A stretch of 64,000 nt of DNA from Arenicola marina. Its lineage: Eukaryota > Annelida > Polychaeta > Arenicolidae. This document shows positions 34,046-46,304 of the stretch, piece by piece. Location of the stretch: NCBI GenBank assembly GCA_964019135.1, contig OZ025257.1:27636352-27700351 (forward strand), given 5' to 3'. The notes under the pieces are model-generated. The model made no database searches and was not told the DNA's origin. It was given only the letters and a program-made list of their open reading frames with translations. Made by a program: the position numbers and the translations under genes. Each line of letters opens with the position of its first letter. Within the stretch, counting starts at the first letter, position 1.

Positions 34046-37000
34046 ATGTCTGTCTCCCAGACATTTACTAAGCTTGCAATCATTTATACCCAAAGATAAA
34101 ATTGGCAAATTTTCAAATGCCACTGCTAGACTGATTCCTTATTTTTACGTTGTAAACATGTTGCTATTGGCGATACATAACTGGAATCCTGTGATATACC
34201 AGGAAACAGATTAACGTCATGACAACGTCGGCACAACGTTACTTTTGTGAAAATGTATGGCTTTTGTTACGTTGCCCGAACGTTTTAAGACAACGTCGTC
34301 AGTCCAGTATTAAAATTGTGCCTTCTGTGAGAAACAAATGCGTACATGATAAATTTAATTAGAAGCATGACTGACAAAGACAATCAATTACATCCGGTTT
34401 TCATGATGCAATTAATTTTTCAGGTAATGTTGTCCTAACGTTGGGAAAACATCTGACCCCGACTTCTCACCATTTTGTGGTTATAACAACTGCTACACAA
34501 TGCCAACTTTTATTAAACACTAAACATGGCAAATGTTTTATATCATCGGAAATCAATACATAGATAGAAGAGATTTTCTTGATTATGAGCTTATACATGC
34601 AGCATAAATCTACACCTACACCAATTTTCCCTGGAAATCTATTTAAATGTTTAAAGTAAAGGTAAAATGTTTGCTTTGTTGCTTAATATGCTATATTATC
34701 AACTTGGTGATTTATTGCACAGTTTTAGCGATAATAGCAGACGCTGGATACTTTAGTGACAAGAACAGATTATCCTTGCAATCAAACAATAAACATATTA
34801 ACAATTTAGATAGTGAATGAATTTGGCAGGAAAGAGCTCTTTGAATTGCTAATATTTAATAAACTTATGCCAGTACATATTAATATTATTACTATTAAAA
34901 TTCCAGTATTTGGGCCAGTACTAATTTATTTGAAATTATAGGTCTCAGCCTTAAGTTAGCTTTTTTTGCTAACGTTGCATCTTTGTTCAATCATTGAGGT
35001 GGTATGCAGGACCATTAGCTGTGTCAAGGTCTAGCGAGTACAACTTACATGTGACTTTCTCTACCTAGCAAACAGTTTTTCTTTGTGATACAGTATCTCA
35101 ATCTTAATCAATGTAAATAACAGTAAAATCATTTTATTGCACACAATAGTGACAATGCTCAGTTTATGTAAGGGATTTAGGGGCCAGTTCAAGCTCATGT
35201 ACAATTACAAAAAGATTAGCCTGCAGACTAAATGTAATTGTGTTACTTATTCTCATAAGCATTTTTTTTTCAAATTAGGATTTTGACCATTTTTTTTTTT
35301 TTTTGTTTTATTTTTGACAGCCCTTCGGGTTTGACAGCCATAAATGCAAGCTAACGATTCGATTAAATCATGTAACTGTTATATAACTTGCCAAAAGTCA
35401 TTCATAAGTTGTGAGGAAATGAGGGAGTCACATACCATAATTTCCTGGGTTTAAGTCGCCCCTGTGTATGCAGGAGTCTCACCCGCCGATTTTGAGAAAT
35501 ATTTAGACTTGAGCTATATGTACCTAAGTTGTACCTTAGGCATGAGATCCGCGCACGCGTTGAAGTTCTGTGCATGACTCCGCTGTTGAAATAGATTTAA
35601 ACTGGCTGTATAAGATTTTCGCTTTGTATCAGACATATTGATATCACCGAGGGATAAACACCTTTTGAAAGTGCACTTACAAGATCTCTATTTATACTAC
35701 AATGTACGTGTGTGCCCCCTATTGAACTCAGCATGCATACCAATGACAATGTCTTTGATGGGTACTCGTAAAAACAGTTTCAACAGCACTGGCTTAACAC
35801 CCATCGGATTAGGTATTGTTTATATAGGCCGATGATGCATCGCATGGTCAGTGAAGCCCCGTTGCATTTGTATGGGGGATCCGTCGCCATCATTGACAGG
35901 TGCCTAACTTTGACTTGCCCAGTAGGGTGGTGGGGAATGGTTCCGAAAACGGCAGTCGATGGTGTAACTAGATACAGCTGCCCTCTTAGACAAAGTGAGC
36001 CAGACAGACCCCTGATACCAGGTAGGCGTGATGAGACAGTAGTTCTACAATTAAAGTGTGCAATGCATGAAGAAAAGCCTTATAACGGTAATCTTCAGAG
36101 GGAGTTGTATAATGCAGCTAGTGACCACTGTACTGACATTTAATAGGATCTCTGTTTACTAAGAAAAAGTGGGATAATAACCATTCCCTGGGCTAGCTAG
36201 GGTAAAAAGCCATCTAAGGTATTGGAAATTACATAATAGCCCCATAGCTTGATCACTCATAAATCCTAGCCTCAGGATATCAGCTCTGTTAGATCTTGGT
36301 TCCATCTTGCATTTGCAGGGAGGTTTTCAAAAAGATAATACATAAGTGCATTTGGAAATTCCATGTAGATTATTCCTTTAATTATAAAATTCCTATTTGT
36401 CACTTATATTCATTTAGTCTTTACAACATGGTTACGGTGCTTTTCAGGTTAAACCTATACATGTTACAATACTCTACCAAAACTTAGCATCAGAATAAAA
36501 TGAAACAGAATATATTTACTGATGTATGAACCCCTCCATTCCATCCGCCTCTGCCCTGACCCTCGCTTCTGTGTCAGTGGATTCACAAGCACAGTAAATC
36601 CACTGACACAAAAAGGAGGCTTGGGGAGGGTGGTGTTGTTTTCTCACATATTTGCTCTAGAACACACACACCCTTTTCATTTACCTGAAATCAGTCATTT
36701 TATTACCATCACTAGCTATTTTACAGCGAATCTACAGCAGTGTCGCCAATTAGCATTTAGGCATTGAAAAGAGTTACGCAGTTGTATTTGCATGTACAGC
36801 CTTGTTTCAGTGATCCGGTACATTAAAACATGAATGAGTCAATGATAATGGAGTTGCCTGGTTAATGATCGCTCTGTCAGAGTCGTTATCACTATGGTAT
36901 GGCAAAGGAAAACAGTGTATTGGGGAACAGCAAGACTATAGTCTTTGATACAGCAACAGCAATTTTTTAAATTGATAATACAACAGGGAAGCTGCCTTAA

Positions 37001-37270
37001 AGTCAACATCAAGACTTAGTGAAACTTAAGACAAATAACATTGTCATTATCCCATATCAGTACAAGGTTCTCCACCACCTGCCCCCTTCTCAATCAACAG
37101 CCTGTGCATATACTAAAGGTACTGGCCGCCTTGCTGAACAGCCCAATACTCTCCATCATTGTAAAAGACAGACAATAGTGTATGCCATTCTAAGTTCAAG
37201 CAGCGCAGCTATGTTACTATTGTTAGCTTCAAAACAAGCATGCAAATATGGAGGAGACAAGGTAACAATT
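34046..37270. other. AT-rich unassigned sequence
   Basis: No exon, RNA gene or known element recognised in over 3 kb. Noted features are a T run at 35291-35304 followed by a short inverted ACAGCCC/GGGTTTGACAGCC motif, and a perfect 14 bp-arm hairpin at 36570-36610. Open frames are short and show no domain. Confidence 0.45.
36570..36610. other. Perfect hairpin, 14 bp arms
   Basis: TGTGTCAGTGGATT at 36570-36583 and its exact reverse complement at 36597-36610, with a 13 nt loop. Confidence 0.85.
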
Positions 37271-37288
37271 TAGCAACAGTAATCAGTA

Positions 37289-37400
37289 TTGGCACAAGTG
37301 CCCCCAGGCAAGCCCACGTCTCTAGAGGCATAACAGTGTCAATGCTAAATTCCTTAGACAAGAGTCGGAAATTGACTGTGGCTTTTGCTGCGGTCTCACT
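37289..37400. repeat. Interspersed repeat A, copy 1
   Basis: Shares AAGTGCCCCCAGGCAAGCCC, then TCTCTAG-GGCA and ACTGT-GCTTTT, with 44322-44430 in the same orientation. Family unknown. Confidence 0.75.
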
Positions 37401-37439
37401 TTATACTGAAAAGATACGTCTATTCGCGAAAAGATAGCT

Positions 37440-37725
37440 GAAATGCCGATAAATCCTCAGTTAAAGCTGCTGATCAAGCTGATTGGGTTGGTTTCATTGG
37501 GTTTCTCTGTCTTTACTGCTCATAAGACTAAAAAATATATGGTTTAATCAGGTTTATATATATTATTTAACAAATATTTAAACACCAACCCCGTTCAGCG
37601 ATTGATGGGCTCCCGGCATGTTTGATCGACACATGGCCGTTGCCTCACTAGGTGGCGTAACCTGTCACGTGCAGTCGGGGACGTTAGTCGATGTGCCACA
37701 AGACAAAATCAGGTGGCAATACCTT
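37440..37725. repeat. Interspersed repeat B, copy 1
   Basis: Direct copy of 39588-39845. Shared blocks include GATAAATCCTCAGTT, GCTGCTGATCAAGCTGATTG, GCATGTTTGATCGACAC, GGTGGCGTAACCTGTC and GTGCAGTCGGGGACGT. It contains a CTAGGTGGCG string resembling a CTCF core. Confidence 0.85.
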
Positions 37726-38075
37726 GCATGAACAACTTTGAATCTCGTCTCCCCAAGCTTCCATTAACATTGAAGAAGGGAAAAAAATCAATTTTCTGAC
37801 GGCTGCCAAGTAAGGGCTTTAGTCAGGGTAGTCAAATAGGTTTTGTGAACAGCGCCCATGGCCTATGGTTTCAGATGTTAGTGTCGATCCTTCACTTCAG
37901 ACTGTCACAACATTAACGTCTGATTTTCAGGCTAGTGCAGACATAGCTTTACATTTAGTTACATGTGGCATGGAAACCCCCCTCAGGGGCCCTACTAGTC
38001 GCAGTATCCTAGGCCTACTGCCAGTAGCTGTAATGGCACCATAATTACTAACTACACACCAGCGCTTAGGCCTTA

Positions 38076-39153
38076 GGGGAAAGTCGGGGAAGTTCGGCAG
38101 GTAGGGGAAGTTCGGCAGGTTTTTATTTTAGCCCATTTTTTTAAATTGGCTAACTAGTTACTAATTTTTCCTGATAATTTAGTTTCTAAAATGATTATAT
38201 GATGTCTAAAGCATAGGTAAATAAAATTGATAACTGCTAACTCATGAATATTCATAAGCTAAAGTAGGCATGTCACTTTTCCCGCCAATTCCCGTCCTAG
38301 CTGATATTTGAAAAGTTGAAAGCTAAACTCTGCTACTGTCACCATTTCGACCATTTCTCACTCTCAGCTACCTTATACGAGATCCGGATTGTATCCTATT
38401 TGTATTTTAAGATTCCTAGATAAGGTTTCTCCATTTGTACGTCAAACTTAATTCGCATAATCAATGAAAATAATGAAAAACTACCTGCCAAACTTCCCCT
38501 CCATGCCTGCCGAACTTCCCCATATCTGCTTGTACTGTGTACGTTGTTGTTGCATAGCTTGGCGCCGGGCCACCAAAGATTGTCTAGACAATCTTTGGGG
38601 CCACCTCGCTCGCTCAGTTAAGCGGTCGTACCAGCTTACGTCTTGAATTAGCGTTATTATTTGCCAATAGAAGACGCCACTAGAGACAGACCGTCAGAGA
38701 GTGCTGCAAAGTTTGCCACTCCATCGCTAGATGGCGCCCCTCAAAATCCCATCGACCACAAAGACATTTACAACGTCTATGACTATGTTAAACGCTACGA
38801 CCTCTGCTTGTATAAATTAACTATAAATAGTTCGTGCATTCTCCTGATAATAAAGATAGGCATGCGAGCTGCGGCTAGATTAACTGAGAGAATGTCATTA
38901 CCTTACCTGCCGAACTTCTCAGCACTACCTGCCGAACTTCCCCACATATGCTACAAATGACACCACCTACACCTTAGGCATTACTCAAGCGCTTTTACAG
39001 CACTTAGCGTGTACATACAACCTCAAATGTACGTATGAAGTAGGCCAAGTATACGCCCTTTGCCGCGGAACTGCTGTTGAATAAATGGTAACTGTCGTTG
39101 TGAAGCGGGCGAGCAGAAAGGGATTTGGGTGCCGAACTTCCCCGACTTTTCCT
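38076..39153. mobile_element. Non-autonomous TIR DNA transposon (1.08 kb, TA flanked)
   Basis: The left end GGGGAAAGTCGGGGAAGTTC and the right end, read inward on the minus strand, AGGAAAAGTCGGGGAAGTTC form imperfect terminal inverted repeats of about 23 bp. Both sides are flanked by TA (38074-38075 and 39154-39155), consistent with a TA target duplication. The motif GGGGAAGTTCGGCAGG recurs internally in both orientations (38104, 38486-38525, 38908-38945). No transposase frame was seen. Confidence 0.75.
38725..38740 (+). promoter_or_regulatory. CTCF-core-like motif
   Basis: CGCTAGATGGCGCCCC, inside the 1.08 kb TIR element. Motif match only. Confidence 0.3.
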
Positions 39154-39438
39154 TAGCTTGGATACCGAGGGCCGGATACAGACACTGACCAGCTGACAGC
39201 GCTTGTCTTGGGCGATAATAAAGGTATCATAGATAACATATATTATTCCGAAGTTTACCTGTTGACGTCGCGCTTCGCTGGAAAAGCGACACCCTCCTCT
39301 TGAATGGAACACATTGTGAGAGCCTATTGAATATTTCTCAGTCAAATATAAGTCAAGCTGTAGGAATTTTAGTACGCTTTCCGCTACAAGATAAAGTACA
39401 CGCATTACGCAACATGAGAACAACATGTACTGCATCTC

Positions 39439-39500
39439 CTAACAGATGGCGCCACGCCAAACAAAAATAGAGCCGGGCAATTCGCTAGATGGCGCTCTAT
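39439..39500 (+). promoter_or_regulatory. Pair of CTCF-core-like motifs
   Basis: CTAACAGATGGCGCCAC at 39439-39455 and TTCGCTAGATGGCGCTC at 39481-39497, same strand, 42 bp apart. Motif match only. Confidence 0.35.
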
Positions 39501-39587
39501 GTCGCTGCACTATCATTGCTGGTACCCTGTGGGTCACAGATGGCGGAGATGGTGGGACGGTGAGATGGTGGGGACGGTCGGTCTTAA

Positions 39588-39845
39588 ATTTAAATGTCGA
39601 TAAATCCTCAGTTGAAGCTGCTGATCAAGCTGATTGGGTTTCCCTGTCTTTACTGCTCGTAAGAATAAAATATATATTGTTTAACCGGGTTTATATATAC
39701 TGTTTAACAAATACTTCAACAAGAACAAGTTCAGCGATCGGTGGGATGCTGGCATGTTTGATCGACACTTGGTGGCGTAACCTGTCGCGTGCAGTCGGGG
39801 ACGTCAGTCGATGTGACGCAATTAAGACGAAATCAGGTTGGTAAA
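39588..39845. repeat. Interspersed repeat B, copy 2
   Basis: Direct copy of 37440-37725 with many substitutions. The two copies flank the 1.08 kb TIR element. Confidence 0.85.
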
Positions 39846-41030
39846 AAGTCCTCGCGGCGACAGGGGATGGGCCGCCTCCATGTTTGACATGCAATGTTAC
39901 ATACATGTTTGCGTTATGAGGCCCTTTCGCGAAAAGACGATTACTGCACAGTTAAGCTGTCTTTTTCTGTCTATAAAGTGAGATCCGCGCCGGTGCGGAC
40001 GACGGCGATGGTGGGGACGGTGCGGACAGCGGGGATATGGTGGGGACGGTGCGGCCCGGGGACAATCTTATGGCTTGTGTCCCCTGGATAAGATAGTCCC
40101 CGGGGACACCAGCCTGACACAGTCCCCGGTGACGCACGCCACAAGGTTGAAGGAGAGTCCTCAGTGACGCACGCCGCAAGAATATTTATAGGCTATGGAC
40201 AAATTGCTTACACTGTTTGTATGCATGGTATAAACGCAACCCAACATTAAATAGTAAATGTATTCTTTATTTTGATAGCCAGAGAATAAATTCATGTCTT
40301 CTTAATTTTAATAGCCATAGAGTAAATTCGCAATTATTTAGAGATATGTGCAAATAGGTAATTGCAGATGATAGGACATGCCATAGCAATGAATACAGGG
40401 GCGGATCTAGGAATTCGCCAAGGAGGGGAGGGGGTTGCTCTCTGAAAAACTTGCGACCGGGGGGGGGGGGGCGGCTGCTCACTGGCTAAAACTTGCGACC
40501 GGGGGGGGGGGGGGGGGCGGGCAATATCGCATCTCGAACAGGCAAGTCAACAACCATCGCTACTCCGCCTACGTTTAAACATCTCGTCCCTGTCACCAAC
40601 AAGCGAAATTAACAACCCTGCAGAAGTAGAAATGCACAACACGGGCTGGCGAGAGAGTGGGTGAGGGGTGTCTATGTCAGACTCCCGCGGTACACCCACT
40701 CAGTAATCGATTTCCTGGGCCAACCACGAAAAGACAAGGCATAAATGGGGCCTGATGAATTTTGACTTCACTGTCATATCTCATTACGTCCACTTTGTTC
40801 CCTTTTAGTCGTTTTCAGTCCCTCAGCAATAGAATAATAATTATAACACATGATAACAGATTCACATATATACCGGAGGTATAGCAACGAGTACAAACAA
40901 ACAATACGTTATCTTATAATTTGAACAATGATGTTGCTATAATACTACACAAATGCAAAACTATAATGACTAAAATGTCTATAATTTAAATAATAAAACT
41001 GATATGCTACCCCCCGAGTGCTGCCACTGG
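39846..41030. other. Unassigned sequence with G-rich tracts
   Basis: Short GGTGGGGACGGTGCGG repeats at about 40008-40055 and two copies of ACTTGCGACC followed by poly-G at 40449-40517. No coding exon was recognised. Confidence 0.5.
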
Positions 41031-41034
41031 CACA

Positions 41035-41125
41035 AAGAAAAAAAAATGGCGATACGTGGGTTTGAACGAGCCGCAGGTTGATCTGCAGTCGAGCTCTCAA
41101 CCCCTCGACCAAGGCGGGTAACTAC
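41035..41125 (-). mobile_element. tRNA-Cys-derived SINE head
   Basis: The minus strand reads TTGGTCGAGGGGTTGAGAGC (A box), GACTGCAGATC (the anticodon arm of tRNA-Cys, GCA) and CGTTCAAACCC (B box). The acceptor ends do not pair. An A run follows on the minus strand. Confidence 0.6.
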
Positions 41126-41335
41126 GTTAATGACGTAAAATTTAGGCACTAGTTCCATATACACATGTCTGTTCGCCACAGTATTTCCTTCCATACGAGC
41201 ATCATTGGACATGCATTATGTATAAAGTTATCACATGTAGGTTCTCTCTACTTTATGTGGCAATTATAGCGGGACTGGGTGAGATGACCATATATATTCC
41301 ACCCACCGCACTCTCCAGCAGAAGCCGCCGTGGTC

Positions 41336-41425
41336 GAGAGGTAACGCTATCCATATAGCGCACTCGACTTTAAACCAATAGGTTGCGGGTTCGAATCCTA
41401 CCCCTGTCTAGGGTCATATTTACTC
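41336..41425 (+). mobile_element. tRNA-derived SINE-like sequence
   Basis: GCCGTGGTCGAGAGGTAACG (A box region) and GCGGGTTCGAATCCTACCCC (B box), followed by TGTCTAGGGTCATATTTACT. The acceptor stem is not complementary and the variable part is atypical, so a SINE or tRNA relic is more likely than a tRNA gene. Confidence 0.55.
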
Positions 41426-41499
41426 AAATCATCATTGACCGTTCACGAGCGTTCACCAAAGAGGTGCCTGTTCATTCAAGCGAAACACGCCGTAACCCG

Positions 41500-41920
41500 G
41501 AACATAAGTCACCAGGGACCGAAGTCACCAGCCGCCAGCGGTCAGTCGAAAGAAGAAGAGTTCCGCGGACACAAGACACTAACCAGAAGAAGAGTTACCA
41601 GGAGACCGACGACTTCAGCCGAAAGAAGAAGAGTTCCAAGGAGACGGACGATACTAGCGGAAGAAGAAGAGTTCCGCGGACGCTAGTTACCAGACGGAAG
41701 AAGAAAAGTTCAGAGGGAACGGACGACACCAACACCAGCCGGAAGAAGAAAAGTTCCCGTGACACAAAACACCGGCCGGAAGAAAAGGGCGTCCAAGGAG
41801 ACAGACGACACTAGCAGGAAGAAGAAGAGTTCCCGAGACAAGAAAACATCCGGAAGAATAAGAGTTCCCGCAGACACCAGACACCAGCCGGAGGAAAAGA
41901 GGAGTTTCGAGGACGTCGCA
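41500..41920. repeat. Purine-rich minisatellite, irregular ~40-60 bp unit
   Basis: Repeated GGAAGAAGAAGAGTTCC blocks alternate with GAGAC-GACGACACTAGC or ACACCAGCCGG segments, about ten copies of unequal length. The Lys/Arg/Ser-rich frame on the plus strand follows from the repeat. Confidence 0.8.
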
Positions 41921-42930
41921 TGCCCCGCAATCCCGACCGCTGATGTCGGGGTTTTCCCAATGGGCTCATATGATGGTTGTGTGGTTTTAAGCCCGTCGCT
42001 TTGCCGTCTGTATGTGTTGGGCGACAGCTGTGTGGCCTTGAAAGTTGTTAACTGGTTCATTGCGGGAGAAACAGGACTTGGGACTAGTGCGGCCACCGGA
42101 TTCCGAAACCCCCTCCCTACGCTGAAAGAATCCCCCCGGCCACGTCAGGGCCGCCTCACGCCCTCTACCAGCGCGGTAATGACTCGGTCGGGCTCGGTCA
42201 TGACCCTCAATCTCAACACCAATTCCCCGCTGAAAGCATAACGGTAAAACTAGACGTCGTGTGACTCGAATCCGATCTCTTTATTCTTAATATTAATTAT
42301 ACAGTTAATTTACTTCATATTAAAATATTTTATTTTTTTGACGTCATGTGACGTCATTGAAGGCACACTTTTTTGCTCAAAATGGGTCATACCGACTCCA
42401 AACAATGTCCATAGTTTGAACATAAGGAAACAGTGAACTATGATGTCATTTTGCGCGAAACTTCTTCCTACGCGCAAAAATATTATCCACATTAAAGTTG
42501 TATCCCCTAATCAGTGGAACATTTTGATGCTAGTCGCATCTCTTTAGGACAAATATTAAGCAAGCCTTGGCAATTTTACGTTTTTTCTTTACTTGGATGT
42601 CCTGGACCTTTGACATTAAGACGTCCGTAACTTGAAAATTGTAGAGGCTCGGACATGCCACATTTACATAAATATTGGTGAACGATAGCTGTTGTCGTTA
42701 GGGCAGTAGCGGGTACGAAAAGAATGCAAACAAACAAACAGATCGAGCAGAGTGGTTAAAAAAGTCGTTCGACCGACATAAGACGAAATATATTACGATA
42801 TTTCGTCTTAACAAGCAGCGAAGTCGTGTTTGGTGTGCCATATATGCCGCGGCCGCTCTGCTAGGCACTACTTCTGCTGTCCTACGCCTGTGTTTATAGG
42901 ATAGCCACTAAACCAAGACCTCCAGTGGTT
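41921..42930. other. Unassigned sequence upstream of the cyclase-like exon
   Basis: No gene recognised. A perfect 13 bp-arm hairpin lies at 42779-42810. Confidence 0.45.
42779..42810. other. Perfect hairpin, 13 bp arms
   Basis: TAAGACGAAATAT (42779-42791) and its exact reverse complement (42798-42810) with a 6 nt loop. Confidence 0.85.
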
Positions 42931-43100
42931 GGGTCAGGACCTGGGACTCGGCATCCACTGATCCGGCGAGGGGCCCGAGTCACGTCCACGGTTCCCGGTG
43001 CCTTCATATATAGACAACGCAAAAAGATCGCGACGTGTATCTCGTGGTGCGTGTGGACGTCCAGGAGTCGAGGAGAGTGAAGTATCCTCGGTTAGGTTGT

Positions 43101-43178
43101 TCGAGAGAACGAGAGAAAGGGAGTGTGAGAGAGAGGGAGAGGGAGAGAGGGAGAGAGAGAGAGAGAGAGAGAAAGAAG
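43101..43178. repeat. (GA)n-rich microsatellite in the probable 5' UTR
   Basis: An impure GAGAGA run directly upstream of the start codon at 43241. GA runs in promoters or leaders can act as GAGA-type elements in animals. No evidence of function here. Confidence 0.8.
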
Positions 43179-43240
43179 CAGACCAACACTTGAGCTGATC
43201 TTGATAAACCAGTCTGGAGTGACAGTTTGGAAGATTCAAC

Positions 43241-43434
43241 ATGGCATCGGGAACGCCATTTTGTGTTTTACTTATTTCCTGCAGCCTGACCTTCCTGTCC
43301 AGTAGCCCTGGAGTTCGGGGTCGGACTCTCGACTTGACGCATGCGTACAACAATGACACGTGGGCCTGGCCGGTGTTCCAATACGGCTTCATGCTGGAGC
43401 GGGTTGCCAAGGGATTCACCGAGAACGGAAATTG
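43241..43434 (+). CDS. First exon of a secreted cyclase-family protein (kynurenine formamidase-like)
   Basis: The ATG at 43241 opens a 64-codon exon ending two bases into a Trp codon at a strong donor (GTAAGT). Residues 1 to about 27 form a signal peptide: MASGTPFCVLLISCSLTFLS, then SSPGVRG. The following RTLDLTHAYNNDTWAWPVF resembles the N-terminus of cyclase-family metal hydrolases (Pfam Cyclase, which includes kynurenine formamidase and isatin hydrolase), where DLTHxxxxDTxxWP is typical. The metal-binding HxGTHxD motif would lie in a later exon, and none was recognised in the next 20 kb on this strand. It may be a gene with a very long intron, or an exon left from a broken or duplicated copy. 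The family call rests on a short stretch. Confidence 0.62.
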
Positions 43435-44321
43435 GTAAGTACATGATTGACAAGTGTGTGTGTATTTTATTTGTGACGTATTGAGCCCCTCAGATCCAGA
43501 TTTGACACTTTAGATACAGATTGACCCCTCAGATCTATATTTGGCATATTTGATACCTCAGATCCATATTGACCCCTCAGATCCGGCATCTCTAAAACTG
43601 TCGCTATAGTGAGCATCCTCTCAATTGTTGGCCTCATCCCAAAAGTAAAATCATTCTTTAGTTTCACCCAGGCTCAACGATCTCACTCGGTGGACAGCTA
43701 AAACCAAACTGCCCGTTTATTTAATTTCGGTCTACATTTTTAGTTTCTATATTTCTACCATGCACATTAGTTTCATAGCAACCAACTGAATCATCCCAGC
43801 AGCCCAGCTTGAACCCCCGACCCCTCCCCCGCCCAGCCCCCCACAACAGTGTGCCTACACTGGCATCGCGGTCGCTGTCACCGCTCGCGACAGTCAACTT
43901 AATTATCCCACCACCCCGTCGCGCTTTGTTATGATATGATAAGGCATGCCGTGGCGTGGGGGCCCTGACAGGTCACCAGGCGATAGAGATGGACTAGCTG
44001 TTCTTCATAGTTAATAGCTCTCATAGGGTCCTATGTTAAAGTTTAGCATTTTTTTGCAGACAAATTAATTAGGCGATTTGCAAAATTCAAAGACGTGATA
44101 TATACAAGTTACCGACGGGCTCAATACGTGACATAATGTACAGCGTCATTAAATGAACACTGTGAACGTTATAGCGACTTTCCCGATTTTTGGTCCTATC
44201 TCCCAATGGTTACGGAACAAACAAAAAAATTCTGTGACCTTGACCTTTGACGTACATACCCCGCTAACGAACTTGGTTTAAACATAATTTTATTTGGCAA
44301 TTGGAAAGCAGGCAAAGCCTT

Positions 44322-44430
44322 TGGCGCAAGTGCCCCCAGGCAAGCCCGCTTCTCTAGGGGCACAACGGTAACAATGTTAAAATCCTTCGACGTTAGTAGG
44401 GAATCGACTGTAGCTTTTACTATAATGTGT
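44322..44430. repeat. Interspersed repeat A, copy 2
   Basis: Same family as 37289-37400 (AAGTGCCCCCAGGCAAGCCC and following blocks), same orientation. Confidence 0.75.
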
Positions 44431-44646
44431 GCTCGAACAGTCATAGTGTTTACGTATTCTATATACCTTGTTCTATCTTCTGACATCAATAAAGTGTGTC
44501 GACACTAGGTTGTTTCGGTTATATTTTCGCGAAGAAATGTTGGAGCACACAACTGTTACCGACCAGCCGTCCGCCATATTTGTTTTTGGCGGATGCCGGT
44601 ACCTGCGAATGCGACTTGGTTCCTCCTCTCCGTTAGCATATGACTC

Positions 44647-44790
44647 TCCGCTAGAGGGCCTTGTCAGTCGCTCACTTTGAACTTAAGGACAACAGCAGCG
44701 CCCTCTTTCACCGGTCATTGACTGTTACAAAGATTGGGACCCAGGCTACAGATGGTTCAAATAGTGGCGGGATTCGCCAGGTGGCGCTGC
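44647..44790. promoter_or_regulatory. Three CTCF-core-like motifs
   Basis: CCGCTAGAGGGCC at 44648-44660 (+), GAAAGAGGGCGCTGCTG on the minus strand at 44693-44709, and TTCGCCAGGTGGCGCTGC at 44773-44790 (+). The last is the closest to the consensus. Motif match only. Confidence 0.4.
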
Positions 44791-45989
44791 ATACGCATGG
44801 CGGTTGGTAGGAAAAAGTCGCATGCTCCAACATTTCTATACTAATAAAATGAAGCTGTCTGTCCCACTATGCCGCGGCATGCAAGAGCCCATTGGCATCA
44901 GCAGCCGCCTCGAACCTATTAATATCCAACCGTCGCTCTTAGATGTGTCAAAGCTATCGCATGTGTCAACACAACCGCTGGGTGCTTATCACCTTATCCC
45001 GCGGCATAATATCGCTTTCGGGTGCTTATCGCGCATGGTGACCATGCCTGCGGCGGGCTACCTGGCTTGGTGCCAACAGTAATAATATTTCTCCCAGCCC
45101 CTTATCGCCCGAACCGTCATCAAAGCAAACAAATCCCGTACTGTCTCGCGCCCACAACTTCCCATCAGCAGCAAGAGAACGAACTCTGCCCGGGGAACCT
45201 TGCCTATTTGAATTGATTTGATCTTTTTCATCTTTGATCCAATTTTACAGTATAGTTAAGCGGTCTACACGTCAATTCTATAGATCCAACCAGGACGTCA
45301 GGCAGATTTTATCCACTGAAGGTAGTAGTACTACGTTAAATGACGAACAACGGACGGGAAACAGCCCCTTTTTAAACTCAATCAACCCTTTTTTTTCACT
45401 CAATCAATGTATGAGCTTGGGCCTTAGTTTTACTGGACTGATATTCGTTTATTATCGTGTTTTAGCTGCAATTTGAATATTCTGTACTGGATGCAAAATA
45501 ATTGCACATGGTTTAAATATCCTTAACATTTATGTCCCGTTATTCCGTAGCCTCCGGTCTCAATTTATGTCAATATAATCATCGATATTATTTCTGCCCA
45601 ATGTCTACCTTCTGCCTATATCTATTTGACGTATAAAACAAAATACTGTCATACTGTTATTTTATTCGCTTATTACTGCGAACGCTAGACGTCCCGCGAG
45701 CGGAGCGAGCGGTTGTTTCGGTTCTTAGATAAAAATGTATTGTCTAATTACAGCTTGTGTCTTTGTATTGGTTTGGGCCTTTGGACGCCCTCACAACAGT
45801 CATGTCATTGCTTATATTTAAAGCAGGATCAATTAAAGTTATTTTGTATTTACAAGATATAGATTTAATTAAAGTCAAAGTCATAAATGCCGTAGACTCA
45901 CGTTTCGGCCCATATTTTCCGCGAATTTGGCGCGATCGCTCTAAAAATCACTGATTTGACAAAGCAACCCTGTGCAATTTTAATGATAC

Positions 45990-46304
45990 CAAACTTACGT
46001 GTGTACTGTGAGCTTATCCTTTTTTAAGACACAAACAATATTTCTCCGTGCTGACACTCCATTGGCACGAAACGCAGTTTCGTAAACATACTAAGGCACA
46101 CGTCATACCATGACGTAGTTGCCATGGCGCCGAACGTGCTCTGAGCTATATTTGCACCAGCCACGCGCGCCATGGCAACAGCCTTTCATTGTCTGTGATT
46201 TAGTCTATTTGTCACAAAGTGTCTGCTGCCAATGGAGTGTCAGCATGGAGAAATATTGTTTGTGTCTTAAAAAAGGATAAGCTCACAGTACACACGTAAG
46301 TTTG
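45990..46304. mobile_element. MITE with 78 bp terminal inverted repeats
   Basis: Arms 45990-46067 and 46227-46304 are reverse complements with about one mismatch. They begin CAAACTTACGTGTGTACTGT and end CACTCCATTGGCA. The 159 bp centre holds a nested inverted pair, GTTGCCATGGCGC/GCGCCATGGCAAC. No target duplication was clear. The near-perfect arms suggest recent insertion or hairpin-driven conservation. Confidence 0.85.

Larger units (their letters stand above)
43435..45989. other. Unassigned sequence (intron 1 of the cyclase-like gene if intact)
   Basis: Short diverged tandem phrases (CCCCTCAGATC with ATTTG or TATTG) lie at 43484-43582. CTCF-like motifs and repeat A copy 2 are listed separately. 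No second exon of the cyclase-like gene was recognised. Confidence 0.45.

Noticed and set aside
41383-41814. Lys/Arg/Ser-rich frame
   Set aside because: Produced by the purine-rich minisatellite.
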